Positions 46,460-57,651 of a stretch of 64,000 nucleotides of DNA are shown piece by piece (the stretch's first letter is position 1; each line of letters begins with the position of its first letter). The DNA is taken from the NCBI RefSeq assembly GCF_036320965.1, contig NC_092270.1, positions 16,571,575 to 16,635,574 on the forward strand, written 5' to 3'. The notes beneath the pieces are model-generated. The model had not been told where the DNA came from. It did not search any database and saw only the letters and a program-made list of their open reading frames with translations. The DNA is from Panulirus ornatus (taxonomy: Eukaryota > Arthropoda > Malacostraca > Decapoda > Palinuridae). The position numbers were made by a program, and so were the translations under genes.

Positions 46460-48247
46460 TCAAAATGCCTCTCTCTTCTCTTTCACCAATAATCTTACTA
46501 CTTTTTTGCCCTCCGACACTCTGTGCGCGCTAGGCTGAGAGGTAAGGAGCGCAAAGTGACAGAGCACCTCTGGGCGCATTTTTGCCCCTCCCAGAACTTT
46601 CGCCCCCTCCGCCACCCTATGATTCACTTCCGCTTCCATGGTTCCATCCGCTGCCAGATCCACTCCCAGATACCTAAAACACTTCACTTCCTCCAGTTTT
46701 TCTCCATTCAAACTTACCTCCCAATTTACAAGTCCCTCAACCCTACTGTACCTAATAACCTTGCTCTTATTCACATTTACTCTCAGCTTTCTTCTTTCAC
46801 ACGCTTTACCAAACTCAGTCACCAGCTTCTGCAGTTTCTCACCCGAATCAGCCACCAGCGCTGTATCATCAGCTGACTCACTTCCCAAGCTCTCATCCAC
46901 AACAGACTGCATACTTGCCCCTCTTTCCAAAACTCTTACATTCACCTCCCTAACAACCCCATCCATAAACAAATTAAACAACCATGGAGACATCACACAC
47001 CCCTGCCGCAAACCAACATTCCTTGAGAACCAATCACACTCCTCTCTTCCTACATGTACACATGCCTTACATCCTCGATAAAAACTTTTCACTGCTTCTA
47101 ACAACTTGTCTCCCACACCATATATTCTTAATACCTTCCACAGAGCATCTCTATCAACTCTATCATATGCCTTCTCCAGATTCATAAATGCTACATACAA
47201 ATCCATTTGCTTTTCTAAGTATTTCTCACATACATTCTTCAAAGCAAACACCTGATCCACACATCCTCTACCACTTCTGAAACCACACTGCTCTTCCCCA
47301 ATTTGGTGCTTTGTGCTTGCCTTCACCCTCTCAATCAATACCCTCCCATATAATTTCCCAGGAATACTCAACAAACTTATACCTCTGTAATTTGAGCACT
47401 CACTTTTATCCCCTTTGCCTTTGTACAATGGCACTATGCAAGCATTCCGCCAATCCTCAGGCACCTCACCATGAGTCAAACATACATCAAATAACCTTAC
47501 CAACCAGTCAACAATACAGTCACCCCCTTTTTTAATAAATTCCACTGCAATACCATCCAAACTCGCTGCCTTGCTGGCTTTCATCTTCCGCAAAGCTTTT
47601 ACTACCTCTTCTCTGTTTACCAAATCATTCTCCCTAACCCTCTCACTTTGCACACCACCTCGACCAAAACACCCTATATCTGCCACTTTATCATGAAACA
47701 CATTCAACAAACCTTCAAAATACTCACTCCATCTCCTCACATCACCACTAGTTGTTATCACCTCCCCATTAGCCCCCTTCACTGATGTTCCCATTTGTTC
47801 CCTTGTCTTATGCACTTTATTTACCTCCTTCCAAAACATCCTTTTATTCTCCCTAAAATTTAATGATACTCTCTCACCCCAACCCTCATTCGCCCTCTTT
47901 TTCACCTCTTGCACCTCTCTCTTGACCTCCTGCCTGTTTCTTTTATACATCTCCCAGTCATTTGCATTATATCCATGCAAAAATCGTCCAAATGCATCTC
48001 TCTTCTCTTTCACTAATAATCTTACTGCTTCATCCCACCACTCAACACCCTTTCTAATCTGCCCACCTCCCACGCTTCTCATACCACAAGCATCTTTTGC
48101 GCAAGCCATCACTGCTTTTCTAAATATATTCCATTCCTCCCCCACTCCCCTTACGTCTTTTGTTCTCACCTTTTTCCATTCTGTACTCAGTCTCTCCTGG
48201 TACTTCTTCACACAAGTCTCCTTCCCAAGCTCACTTACTCTCACCAC
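46460..48247 (-). pseudogene. LINE-A RT ORF reading into the insert, 595 codons
   Basis: One open frame covers linker, RT motifs 0-2, motif A, motif B, SADD, RYLGVDLAADG and GAKVLGG, then continues through the GC-rich filler (KMRPEVLCHFALLTSQPSA) into the second linker piece (VRLLVKEKREAF) before a stop. The in-frame passage is probably chance. The missing residues before the catalytic box and the altered C-terminus argue against activity. Confidence 0.75.
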
Positions 48248-48433
48248 TCTTCACCCCAACATTCTCTCTTCTTTTCTGAAAACCTCTACAAATCTTCACC
48301 TTCGCCTTCAAAAGATAATGATCAGACATCCCTCCAGTTGCACCTCTCAGCACATTAACATCTAAAAGACTCTCTTTCGCACGCTTATCAATTAACACAT
48401 AATCCAATAATGCTCTCTGGCCGCCTCTCCTAC

Positions 48434-49027
48434 TTACATACGTATGCTTATGTATATCTCTCTTTTTAACCAGGTATTCGTAATCACCATTCCTTTTTCA
48501 GCACATAAATCTACAAGCTCTTCACCATTTCCATTTACAACACTGAACACCCAATGTACACCAATTATTCCCTCAACTGCCTCATTACTCACCTTTGCAT
48601 TCAAATCACCCATCACTATAACCCGGTCTTGTGCATCAAAACTACTAATACACTCACTCAGCTGCTCCCAAAACACTTGCCTCTCATGATCTTTTTTCTC
48701 ATGCCCAGGTGCATATGCACCAATAATCACCCATCTCTCTCCATCCACTTTCAGTTTTACCCATATCAATTTAGAGTTTACATTCTTACACTCTATCACA
48801 TACTCCCACCACTCCTGTTTCAGAAGTAGTGCTACTCCTTCCCTTGCATTTGTCTTCTCACTAACCCCTGACTTTACTCCCAAGACATTCCGAAACCACT
48901 CTTCCCCTTTACCCTTGAGCTTCGTTTCACTCAGAGCCAAAACATCCAGGTTCCTTTCCTCAAACATACTACCTATCTCTCCTTTTTTCTCATCTTGGTT
49001 ACATCCACACACATTTAGACACCCCAA
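48434..49027 (-). pseudogene. LINE-A endonuclease N-terminus, unit 2, 197 codons
   Basis: Holds GCLNVCGCNQ near residue 2, SETKLKG near 33, IIGAYAPG near 101 and VIVMGDLNAKVS near 136. This domain nicks target DNA to expose the 3' OH used for priming. A frameshift after NTWLKREI separates it from the SDH part. Confidence 0.8.
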
Positions 49028-49153
49028 TCTGAGCCTTCGCGGAGGATGAGCACTCCCCGCGTGACTCCTTCTTCTGTTTCCCCTTTTAGAAAGTTAAGAT
49101 ACAAGGAGGGGAGGGTTTCTAGCCCCCGCTCCTGTCTCCTTTAGTTGCCTTCT

Positions 49154-49463
49154 TGTGCTACCTCGCTGTCTCCCGTGTCAGCAAGGTGGCACAAGGAAAC
49201 AGACGAAAGAATGGCCCAACCCACCCACATACACATGTATATAGATACACATCCACACATGCAAATATACATACATTTCCACAAATCACATATACATACC
49301 TATACATTTCAACGTGTATATATATATACATACACAGATATATACATATATACACATGTACATAATTCATACTTGCTGCCTTTATTCATTCCTATCGCCA
49401 CACCGCCACACTTGAAATGACAACCCCCTCCCCCTGCATGCAGGCGAGGTAGCGTTAGGAAAA
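49154..49463 (-). mobile_element. LINE-A tail fragment, left arm of an inverted pair
   Basis: Reverse tail block (slightly damaged), TATA/CATA-rich 3' UTR and the GTTAGGAAAAGACAC segment. It pairs with the plus-strand fragment immediately to the right. Confidence 0.8.
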
Positions 49464-49467
49464 GACA

Positions 49468-49735
49468 CAGGGGGAAGGGGGAGCCATTTCATGTGTGGCG
49501 GGTTGGCAGCAGGAATGGATGAAGGCAGTATGTTTAAATATGTACATGTGTATATATGTATATGTCTGTGTATGCATATGTATGTATACATTGAAATGTA
49601 TAGGTATGTATATGTGTGCGTGAGCGTTTATGTATATACATGTGTATGTGGGTGAGTTCGGCCATTCTTTCGTCTGTTTCCTTCGCTACCTCGCTAATGT
49701 GGGAGACAATGACAAAGAATAATGAAAGAAAATAA
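49468..49735 (+). mobile_element. LINE-A tail fragment, right arm of an inverted pair
   Basis: Starts in the 3' UTR (GCCATTTCATGTGTGGCGGG) and runs to the tail block and A-rich end. With the left fragment it forms an imperfect inverted repeat with arms of about 260 bp and a loop of only about 30 bp. Confidence 0.8.
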
Positions 49736-49764
49736 TAAATGATTGTGTGTGTGTGTGTGTTTAA

Positions 49765-51715
49765 AACTAAAGGGCTTAAGTCAGGTTAGTGTGAGGGCTG
49801 AATTTGAGGAAGGTAGCACTGATAATGAAGCTACAGTTTTGGGAATGTGTGAAAGAGTGTTAGGAAGAAAACTCCAAACTGATGTGCATTAGAATTAAAG
49901 TGGATTGTGAGAGGTGGGTGAATGTTAGTGCTCATGCACTTGGCCATAAGAGGAATGATGATAAGAGGTGATTGTTCTAAGGGGAGATGAGTGAGTGCGT
50001 TAGCAGTTTTGATACAAGAAATCGGGTATTAGTAATGAGTGATTTAAGTGCGAAAGTGAGTAATGTGGCAGTTGAGGGTATAACTGGGGGGGGATGCACT
50101 GTGAATATGAATACTGAACAACTGGTGGAGTTGTGTGTCAGAAAAGGACTGGTGAATGAGAATATCAAGTTTAAAAAGAGGGACATACATAATTGTATGC
50201 AAATGAGATGATAAGATGGCATTATTGGATTACATGCCAATTGATAGGTATGCAAAAGAGTGCCTCTTGGATGTGAATGTGTTGAGAGGTAGGATATCTG
50301 ATCATTACTTGGTGGAGGAAAGGGTATAGATTTGTAGAGGATTTTGGAAAAGAAAATGTTATGTGAGAGAGAAGAGGATGGTCTAAGTGAATGAGCCTGG
50401 AAAAGAGATGTATGAAAAGAAATTTCAAGAGAGACTGAGTGGAGAATGGCAATAGATAAGAGTAAATGAAGCAAGGGGAGTGGGTGAGGAATGTGAGATA
50501 TTTAGGGAAAGAAGTTTGTGGCATGTGGAAGGTGGGCAGGTAAGAAAGGCCAGCGAGTGGTGAGATGACAAAGTTGCTAGTGAAAGAGATGAGAGAGGTT
50601 TTTGCATGGTACTTATAGGGAGGGAGTGCAAATGACTGGGAAATACACAGAGAGCAGCAGGTCAGAAGGAAAGTGTAGGTGAGAATTGGGGTGAGCAAGT
50701 ATCAGTAAACTTCAGGGAGAATATGATGATCTGAAGGGAGATTGATAGTGAGAAAAGCAAGAGAACAAATGGAAACATCAGTGAAGGTGTAAAATGAAGT
50801 TGTGGAAGAGGTAGTGATGAGGTGAGGAGATAGACTGAGTATTGTGAAGGACTTGAACATGTTTGATGAGGTGGCAGATGTAGGGTGCTTAGGTCGGGGA
50901 GGTATGCTAGGTATGGAAATTAGTTTAGTGAAGAGAGAAGAGGTGGTGAAACCCTAGCAGGTGAAATTTGAATTTCATAAGAAAGGGAATGACTGGGTTT
51001 TTGATTGGTTAGTTAGGATTTTTATTGTATGGATGGATCATGGTGAGGTGCCTAAGGATTGGCAGAATGCATGTATGGTGCCACTTTATGAGACTGTTGA
51101 GTGTACCTAGTAAGTTGTACTGGAGAATGGTGACTGAGAGGGCGAGGTCATGTACAGAACATTCAACTGGTGAGGAACAAAGTGGTTTTAGAAGTGGTAG
51201 AGGATGTGTAGATCAGTTGTTTGCTTTAAAGAAGGTGTGTGTGATAAATACTTTGAGAAGCAGAAGGATTTGTATATCATTAATGGTCTAGAGAGCATAT
51301 GATAGAGTTGATAGAGATACCTCATGGGAGGTCTTACAAATGTTTGGTGTGGGAAGAAAGCTACTAGATGCAGTAAGTTTTTATCAAGAATGCAAGATGT
51401 GGGTGCAAGTGGGTAGAGAGAAGAGTGAGTGGTTCCAAGTGAAGGTTGGTGTGCAGAAGGGTGTGTGATGTCACCTTGGCTGTTGATTTGTTTATGGAAA
51501 GGGTGGTGGGGAAGGTAAATGTTAGGATCTTAGAGAATTGTCTGGGCTGAGGTTACAAAGGAAGTGTCAGTTATTGTGGCAGATTTGTGTGAGAAACTGT
51601 AGAATTTGGTATCTGATTTGGGAAGAATGTGTAAAGGGAGAAAACTGAGCATAAATTTTAATAAAAGCAATGTAATTAGATTTAGTAGGACAGAGGGACA
51701 GGTTAGTTGAGGTGC
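49765..51715 (+). mobile_element. LINE-A relic, old and heavily mutated
   Basis: Recognisable LINE-A protein order on the plus strand: VLVMSDLSAKVSNVAVEG (49987-50211, the endonuclease Asp/Asn block), IDRYAKECLLDVNVLRG and SDHYLVE near 50245-50320, a linker, EEQSGFRSGRGCVDQLFALK near 51170-51230, motif A remnants near 51285, and RT end NKSNVIRFSRT near 51660. The FADD region is deleted. Both ends are missing. It has many more substitutions than other copies, so it reflects an earlier wave or a sister subfamily. Confidence 0.75.
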
Positions 51716-51739
51716 AATATTCTAGTATCTTCATTCAGA

Positions 51740-51831
51740 TTGATAAGACTAACTTATTCCTCAGTAGTCCAGAGTTTGAACTGTGACACATTTTAAGAAC
51801 ACTCTCTAAAGACAATTAACTCTCGTTTCAG
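51740..51831 (+). other. 3' end of intron before zinc-finger exon 2
   Basis: Ends with CTCTCGTTTCAG and shares CTCTAAAGACAA and CAGTAGTCCAGAGT-like sequence with the region upstream of exon 1. This marks the splice acceptor. Confidence 0.6.
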
Positions 51832-51881
51832 ATACTGAGTGATATTGCATCTCAAGACTAAGAACAGAACAGAAACTGACA

Positions 51882-52918
51882 ATGTCTAGAGAAGAGAAAA
51901 AGTTTCATAATGAGAAATGCAAGAAATTATATTCACAGGAAGATCATCTCCAGAAGCATATGCTTTTCCACAGTGGTCAGAAAAAAACTAGCTCTACTGA
52001 AAGCAGGAAAAAATTTTCATATAGGAAATATCTTCGGAAGTATCACCTTGTGCAGAGTGGTGTGGAAAATTTAGGACTTATGAAAAAATTTAGATGTAAA
52101 GAATGTGGGAAACTGTTTTTGCGGAAATGTGATCTTCAGAAACACTTGCTTGTGCACAGTGGCATAAAAAAGTTTAGATGCAACGAATGTGGAAAACAAT
52201 TTTTGTTTAAAAGTAACCTTCAAAGACATTTGCTTGTGCACAGTGGTGTGAAAAAGTTTGAATGTGATGAATGCGGAAAACTGTTTTTGCAAAAAAGTCA
52301 TCTTCAGAGACATTTGCCTGTGCACAGTGGTGTAAAAAATAATGGGTGTGATGAATGTGGGAAACTGTTTTTGCAAAAGAGTGAACTTCAACAACATTTG
52401 CTTGTGCACATTGGTGTGAAAAAGTTTGGATGTGATGAATGTGGGAAACTGTTTTTGCGAAAAAATGATCTTCAGAAACATATGCTTGTGCACAATGGTG
52501 TGAAAAAGTTTGGATGTGATGAATGTGGGAAATTGTTTTTGCGGAAAAGTGATCTTCAGAAACATTTACTTGTGCATAGTGGTGTAAAAAAATTTGTAAT
52601 GAATGTGGAAAACTGTTTTTGCAGAAAAGTCATCTTCAGAGACATTTGCCTGTGCATAGTGGTGTGAAAAATTTTGGATGTGATGAATGTGGGAAACTGT
52701 TTTTACAGAAAAGTCAGCTTAAGGAACATTTGCTTGTTCACAATGGCGTAAAAAAGTTTGGCTGTGATGAATGTGGGAAGTTGTTTTTGCGGAAAAGTGA
52801 CCTAAAGAAACATTTGCTTGTTCACAGTGGTGTAAAAAAGTTTGGATGTAGTGAATGTGGAAAACTGTTTTTGCAGAAAAGTCATCTCCAGAGACATTTG
52901 CCTGTTCACAGAGGTTAG
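51882..52918 (+). pseudogene. C2H2 zinc-finger protein 2, frameshifted
   Basis: A first frame (51882-52667) opens like gene 1 (MSREEKKFHNEKCKKLYSQ) and encodes six complete C2H2 fingers from about residue 72. Within finger 7, near 52592, four bases are missing compared with the other repeats (AATTTGTAATGAATG instead of TTTGGATGTGATGAATG), and the frame shifts. Fingers 7-10 continue in the next frame (52619-52918). A stop after VHRG follows, and two decayed fingers extend to about 53090, where the sequence again resembles the end of gene 1. It would have been a DNA-binding nuclear protein with up to 12 fingers. It is now a pseudogene, unless the 4-bp loss is a sequencing error or a truncated six-finger protein is used. 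Confidence 0.8.
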
Positions 52919-53090
52919 AAAAGCTTTGGATGTGGTGTATGTGGAAAAGTAAGCTTAAAGTCTGCTTTTTTGTTGTGTAAAAGTTTGGATGTAATCAGTA
53001 TAGGAAACTGTTTTCACAAAAGGGTGAACTTGTGAAGTATTTGCTTGTGCACACTGATGTGAAAAGTTTGGGATGTGATGTGTATCATAT

Positions 53091-54239
53091 TGGTATTACT
53101 CATTTGTCAGTTTTTGTATATCGCATGTCTTTCTATCTAAATGAGGTCTCTGTTGCAGTCTGTACTGCAGCTTCAGAGAATATACAGCACAGGCTACTCT
53201 AAGGGTATTTGACACTATATGAAAAATGTGGTGGAACTGTTTGTGGAAAGATCAACTTTGCAAACATCATTTTGAGTGAAGAAGTGCTGGATACAAGTTA
53301 TGATTAATGTTGCTTTCTCAGCAAGAGGTTTATTTCTGGAAACATTTATTAGTGATATACCAAGAGCCTGTTGCTAGCCAGTTGCTTTTGCTCAGGAGTC
53401 TTTCTCAGGAATATTTACTTGTGCACAGCAGCACTGAATTGTTTCATGGGTCACATAAAGGAAAATTATACGTAAAGTCTTAAGTGGAAAGTTTGTTAGG
53501 AAAAATCTTGTTATTAGAAAATGTGTCAAGAATCAACATAAAATGCTGCTTCAGACCAAAATTTGATCTAAGAATGAAGCACAGAAAAACAAGTGAAGAA
53601 TAAATCACCTACATGAAAGAATTAAACAATATAGATAAGACAACTATGATTTGGAGAAGGTTACAAATAAAAGCTTTTCAATAAATGTTTTCATGTTTTA
53701 TCCATCACTTTACTATCAACATGAAAATATACAAATTTATACTTTCAGAATAAAGTTTTTGATATTAAGGATTTGGTCTCATTATTTCCAAATTTTGCAG
53801 AGAATGAAAGGATTGTAAACAGCAGTAGACCAGGCTGTTTATGATAATGGAAGAGATTAGTGCCTTAAGAATAAAAAAGGCCGGTAAATATTTTATGTAG
53901 CTAAGGAGGGACGAATGGTTTCAATTGTGAACTTGGAAGTGAAGAATGGTCAAATCTCTTCTTAAATATATCTGATTTTTCTTTCAACTACAGTACTCCC
54001 TTTGAAGGAAGAGTGTCTCATTTGAAGTAAAGTGTTTGCCCTCATTACTACAAGTGAAAGTAGGTAGGTGGATGTAGTTGGTAGTAACATTAGGTGGGTG
54101 ACTCTGGAGACACTGCACTAGAGTTGCCTTCTGCCAGTGGCATGTTAAGGAAGAGGCACTCAGGCCTAAGATGTGACAGTGGAGTTCACCAGTTATGGAG
54201 AATTTTGGTGTGGCCACCCCCTTGAGGGAGTTCCTAGAG
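53091..54239. other. 3' region of zinc-finger gene 2 and unassigned DNA
   Basis: Further finger remnants can be read near 53395-53440 (LSQEYLLVHSS), suggesting the ancestral gene had more fingers. The rest, to the CR1-like relic, has no feature I can name. Confidence 0.4.
53749..53754 (+). promoter_or_regulatory. Candidate polyadenylation signal for zinc-finger gene 2
   Basis: AATAAA followed by GTTTTTGATATT; position and flanks correspond to the signal after gene 1. Confidence 0.45.
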
Positions 54240-54937
54240 AGAATGAGCATCAGAGAGAGAGTGAGTTTATCGAAGGCTTTGATAATTTTGGTTTCTTATA
54301 TAATATTTTTTAGCCTTTGTTTTTTAAGCTAAGGTTCACCCCTTCTCTACTGGAATTCAGATTGTAGTTCAGGAACATCTTGTTTGCTCACTATGGTTTT
54401 TATTTGTTCAGTCTATCTTTTTTCACATAGGGTAACCAAAATTGAATACATTACTCAAGGTGAATTGTACAGTGAGGACTAGTTTCTTTGACATGAATTC
54501 AGTACCCTAAAGGTGTAACCTGTGCATTGTTAACTTACTTTATGAACATCCAACACAATCACTCTAAAGTCTTCTTCCTTATTTACTTTCTGTAGCTGAA
54601 TAGAATTAATTGCTTGTCTTTTTTCTTTTTATTTGCAATGTGTAAAATTTTGCACATGCTGATCATGAAATTTATTGGCCACATGTCCAACAGTTTGTGG
54701 ATGTCAATTTGCAGATGATGTTCATTTTCCATTGTAACTATTTTCAGCTTTGTGTATGTCAGTTTGCCCATGTATGTGCATTGACTGCAAGTTTTGCCAT
54801 AACAGTGCAGGCCATTATGAGTGTTATTGATGTGTATGAGAAAAAGAAGTGTTACCACAACTGATCCTTGTGGCTCACCATTTGTTGTAATCAACCAGGG
54901 ATGTGTGATACTTTGGCTGGCAGGCCCCATCACTGGC
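54240..54937 (-). pseudogene. CR1/L2-like LINE reverse transcriptase relic
   Basis: The minus strand reads GEPQGSVVVTLLFLIHINN, the motif B pattern GVPQGSVLGPLLFLIYIND of CR1/L2-type RTs, then LQIDIHKLLDMWPINFMI and CKILHIANKKKK. Further on, with breaks, come VMYSILVTLCEKR and its frame-shifted partner CIQFWLPYVKKD. The YADD box has decayed into CSQCTYMG. This is a third, separate LINE lineage in the window. Only the RT core remains, interrupted at its 5' side by a LINE-A copy. Confidence 0.65.
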
Positions 54938-54940
54938 TTA

Positions 54941-55836
54941 GGTTCAGTAGAGTTGAGGGACAAGATATTGGGATGTGAGTTTGAATGGAGAAAAATTGGA
55001 GGAAGTGAAGTGTTTTAGATATCTGGGAGTGGACCTAGTAGCAAATGGAATCATGGAAATAGAAGTGAGTCACAGGGTGGGGAGGGGGCAAAGGTTCTGG
55101 GAGCGATGAAGAATGCATGGAAGGAGAGAACGTTATCTAGGAGAGCAAAAATGGGCATGTTTGAAGGAATAGGAGTTCCAAAAATAATATATGGTTGTGA
55201 GGCATGGGGGCTATAAATAGGGTTGTATGTAGGAGGGTGGTTTTGTTGGAAATGAAACGTTTGAGGACAATATGTGGTGTGAGGTGGTTTGATCAAGTAA
55301 GTAATGAAAGGGTAAGAGAGATGTGTGGAGATATGAAGAGTGTGGTTGAAATAAAAGAAGAGGATATGCTGAAATGGTTTGGACATATGGAGAGAATGAG
55401 TGAGGAAAGATTGACAAAGAGGATATATGTGTCAGAGGTGGAGGAAACAGGGAGACCAAACTGGAGGTGGAAGGATGGATTGAAAAAGATTTTGGGGCGA
55501 TCAGGGCCTGAACATACAGGAGGATGAGAGGTGTGCAAGGAATAAAGTGAATTGGAACAGTGTGGTATATCGGGGTCAATGTGCTGTCAATGGACTGAAT
55601 TAGGGCATGTGAATCGTCTGTGGTAAACCATGGAAAGTTCTGTGGAGCTGTGGTTTCAGTGCATTACTCATGACAGCTAGAGACTAAGTGTAAATGAGTG
55701 TGGCCCTTTTTGTCTGTTTTCCTGGCACTACCTCCCTGAAGCAGAGGGTAGCAATGCTGTTTCCTGTGGGGAGAGGTGGCACCAGGAATGGATGAAGCAA
55801 GCAAGTATGAATATGTGTATATATGTATATGTATAA
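54941..55836 (+). mobile_element. LINE-A copy, 5'-truncated, variant 3' UTR
   Basis: Starts in the RT thumb (FSRVEGQ region), includes WFGHMERMSEERLTKRIY (ORF piece 55204-55527) and a 3' UTR of the variant type (TTTCCTGGCACTACCTCCCT, CAGAGGGTAGCAATGCTG), ending in TATATG steps where the next copy begins. Confidence 0.8.
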
Positions 55837-55837
55837 A

Positions 55838-57127
55838 GCATGTGTGCGTGTAGGAAGAGAGGAAAGCGATTGGTTCTCAGTGAATGCTGGTTTGCAGCAG
55901 GGGTGTGCGAAGTCTCCATGGTTTTTAATTTGTTTATGGATGGGGTTGTTAGGGAGGTGAATGAAGAGTTTTGGAAAGAGGGGCAAGTATGCAGTCTGTT
56001 GTGGATGAGAAAGCTTGGGAAGTGAGTCAATTGTTGTTCGCTGATGATACAGTGCTGGTGGCTGATTCGTGTGAGAAACTGCAGAAGCTGGAGACTGAGT
56101 TTGGTAAAGTGTGTGAAAGAAGAAAGCTGAGAGTAAATGTGAATAAGAGCAAGGTTATTAGGTACAGTAGGGTTGAGGGACAAATCAATTGAGAGGTAAG
56201 TTTGAATGGAGAAAAACTGGAGGAAGTGAAGTGTTTTAGATATCTGGGAGTGGATTTGGCAGCAGATGGAACCATGGAAGCGGAAGTGAATCATAGGGTG
56301 GGGGAGGGGGCGAAAGTTCTTGGAGTGTTGAAGATTGTGTGGAAGTCAAGAACATTATCTCGGAAAGCAAAAATGGGTATGTTTGAAGGAATAGTGGGTC
56401 CAACAATGTTATATGGTTGCGAGGCGTGGGCTATGGATAGAGTTGTGTGGAGGAGGGTGGATGTGCTGGAAATAAGATGTTTGAGGACAATATGTGGTGT
56501 GAGGTGGTTTGATCAAGTAAGTAATAATAGGGTAAGAGAGATGTGTGGTAATAAAAAGAGTGTGGTTGAGAGAGCAGAAGAGGGTGTTTTGAAATGGTTT
56601 GGTCACATGGAGAGAATGAGTGAGGAATGATTGACCAATAGGATATATGTGTCAGAGGTGGAGGGAATGAGGAGAAGTGGGAGACCAAATTGGAGGTGGA
56701 AAGATGGAGTGAAAAAGATTTTAAGTGATCGGGCCCTGAACATGCAGGAGGGTGAAAGGCATGCAAGGAATAGAGTAAATTTGAACGATGTGGTATACCG
56801 TGGTCGACATGCTGTCAGTGGATTGAACCAGGGCGTGTGAAGCATCTGGGGTAAACCATGGAAAGTTCTGTGGGGCCTGGATGTGGAAAGGGAGCTGTGG
56901 TTTCAGTGCATTATACATGACAGCTAGAGACTGAGTGTGAACGAATATGGCCTTTGTTTTCTTTTCCTAGAGCTACCTCATGCACATGCGGGGGGAGGGT
57001 GTTGTGATTTCATGTGTGGCGGGGTGGCGATGGGAATGAATAAAGGCAGACAGTATGAATTATGTATATGTGTATATATGTATATGTCTGTGTGTGCATA
57101 TATATGTATACTTTGAGATGTATAGGT
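55838..57127 (+). mobile_element. LINE-A copy, 5'-truncated
   Basis: Begins at the ACVRVGREESDW segment, then motif B (damaged), an intact FADD box near 56037, RT C-terminus (56202-56630 and 56631-56840) and a normal 3' UTR ending at about 57127. Breaks include a stop near 56190 and a stop replacing RL near 56628. It probably inserted into the TA-rich tail of the previous copy. Confidence 0.8.
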
Positions 57128-57442
57128 ATCTGTTCAGTGCATTGTACATGACAGGTGGAGACTGAGTGTGGGCGGGTGTGGCCTTTGTTGTCTTTTCATG
57201 TGTGGCGGGGTGGCGACGGGAGTGAATGGGCGGCAGGTGTGAATTGTGTACATGTGTATATGTGTGTGTGTCTGTGTGTGTATGTATATGTGTGCATTGA
57301 GATGTGTGGGCGTGTGTATGTGCGTGTGTGGGCGTGTATGTGTGTACATTGTATGTGGGTGGGTTGGGCCATTTCTTTCGTCTGTTTCTTTGCGCTGCCT
57401 CGATGGCGGGGCAGGGTAAAGTAAAAAAAAATAAAATATTCC
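57128..57442 (+). mobile_element. LINE-A 3' UTR repeat and tail
   Basis: A second 3' UTR follows directly: GTTCAGTGCATTGTACATGA, then a GTGTG-rich version of the usual TATG region, then GGGTTGGGCCATTTCTTTCG and a damaged tail block. It lacks the CTAGCGCTACCTC segment. Either a separate short insertion or an internal duplication of the previous copy. Confidence 0.65.
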
Positions 57443-57651
57443 TGTGAGTCCGCAGGGAGAGTGAAGCACGATGGGTTCCTGGGTGCACTTTTGTGTGGTG
57501 ATCGCATCATCAGGGGAGACACGAGGGAAATGAGTCAGTTGATGTGCATTGGAAAGATGAGGCTGGGATGCCATTTGGTTTACCAAATACATACACGGAC
57601 ATATACATATATAATCATGCACATATTCATACCTATATATTTATATCCCTG

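Larger units (their letters stand above)
45321..49153. repeat. Tandem duplication, unit 2 (3.8 kb)
   Basis: Repeats unit 1 almost exactly. Its right end stops inside the LINE-A leader at TTGCCTTCT, where a LINE-A tail fragment begins. The unit 1/unit 2 junction combines bases typical of this right end (GATACAAGGAGG, AGTTGCC) with the continuation found at the left border (ACGACACTTGAGG). Confidence 0.9.
45407..49153 (-). mobile_element. LINE-A copy with internal insertion, unit 2
   Basis: Same structure as unit 1, including the linker-plus-filler insert (46241-46589). The leader is cut at TTGCCTTCT, so the 5' palindrome is missing. The tail side is intact. Confidence 0.8.

Noticed and set aside
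41512..49153. CRISPR-like or satellite array
   Set aside because: The large direct repeats are LINE-A copies and a duplication; there are no short regular repeats with unique spacers, and the sequence is clearly eukaryotic.
53984..54250. 88-codon minus-strand ORF after the CR1-like relic
   Set aside because: It could be the eroded 3' part of that element, but I saw no motif, so it was not called.
54583..54963. Intact 126-codon host protein
   Set aside because: The sequence carries RT motif B and a decayed catalytic box, so it is a LINE relic.
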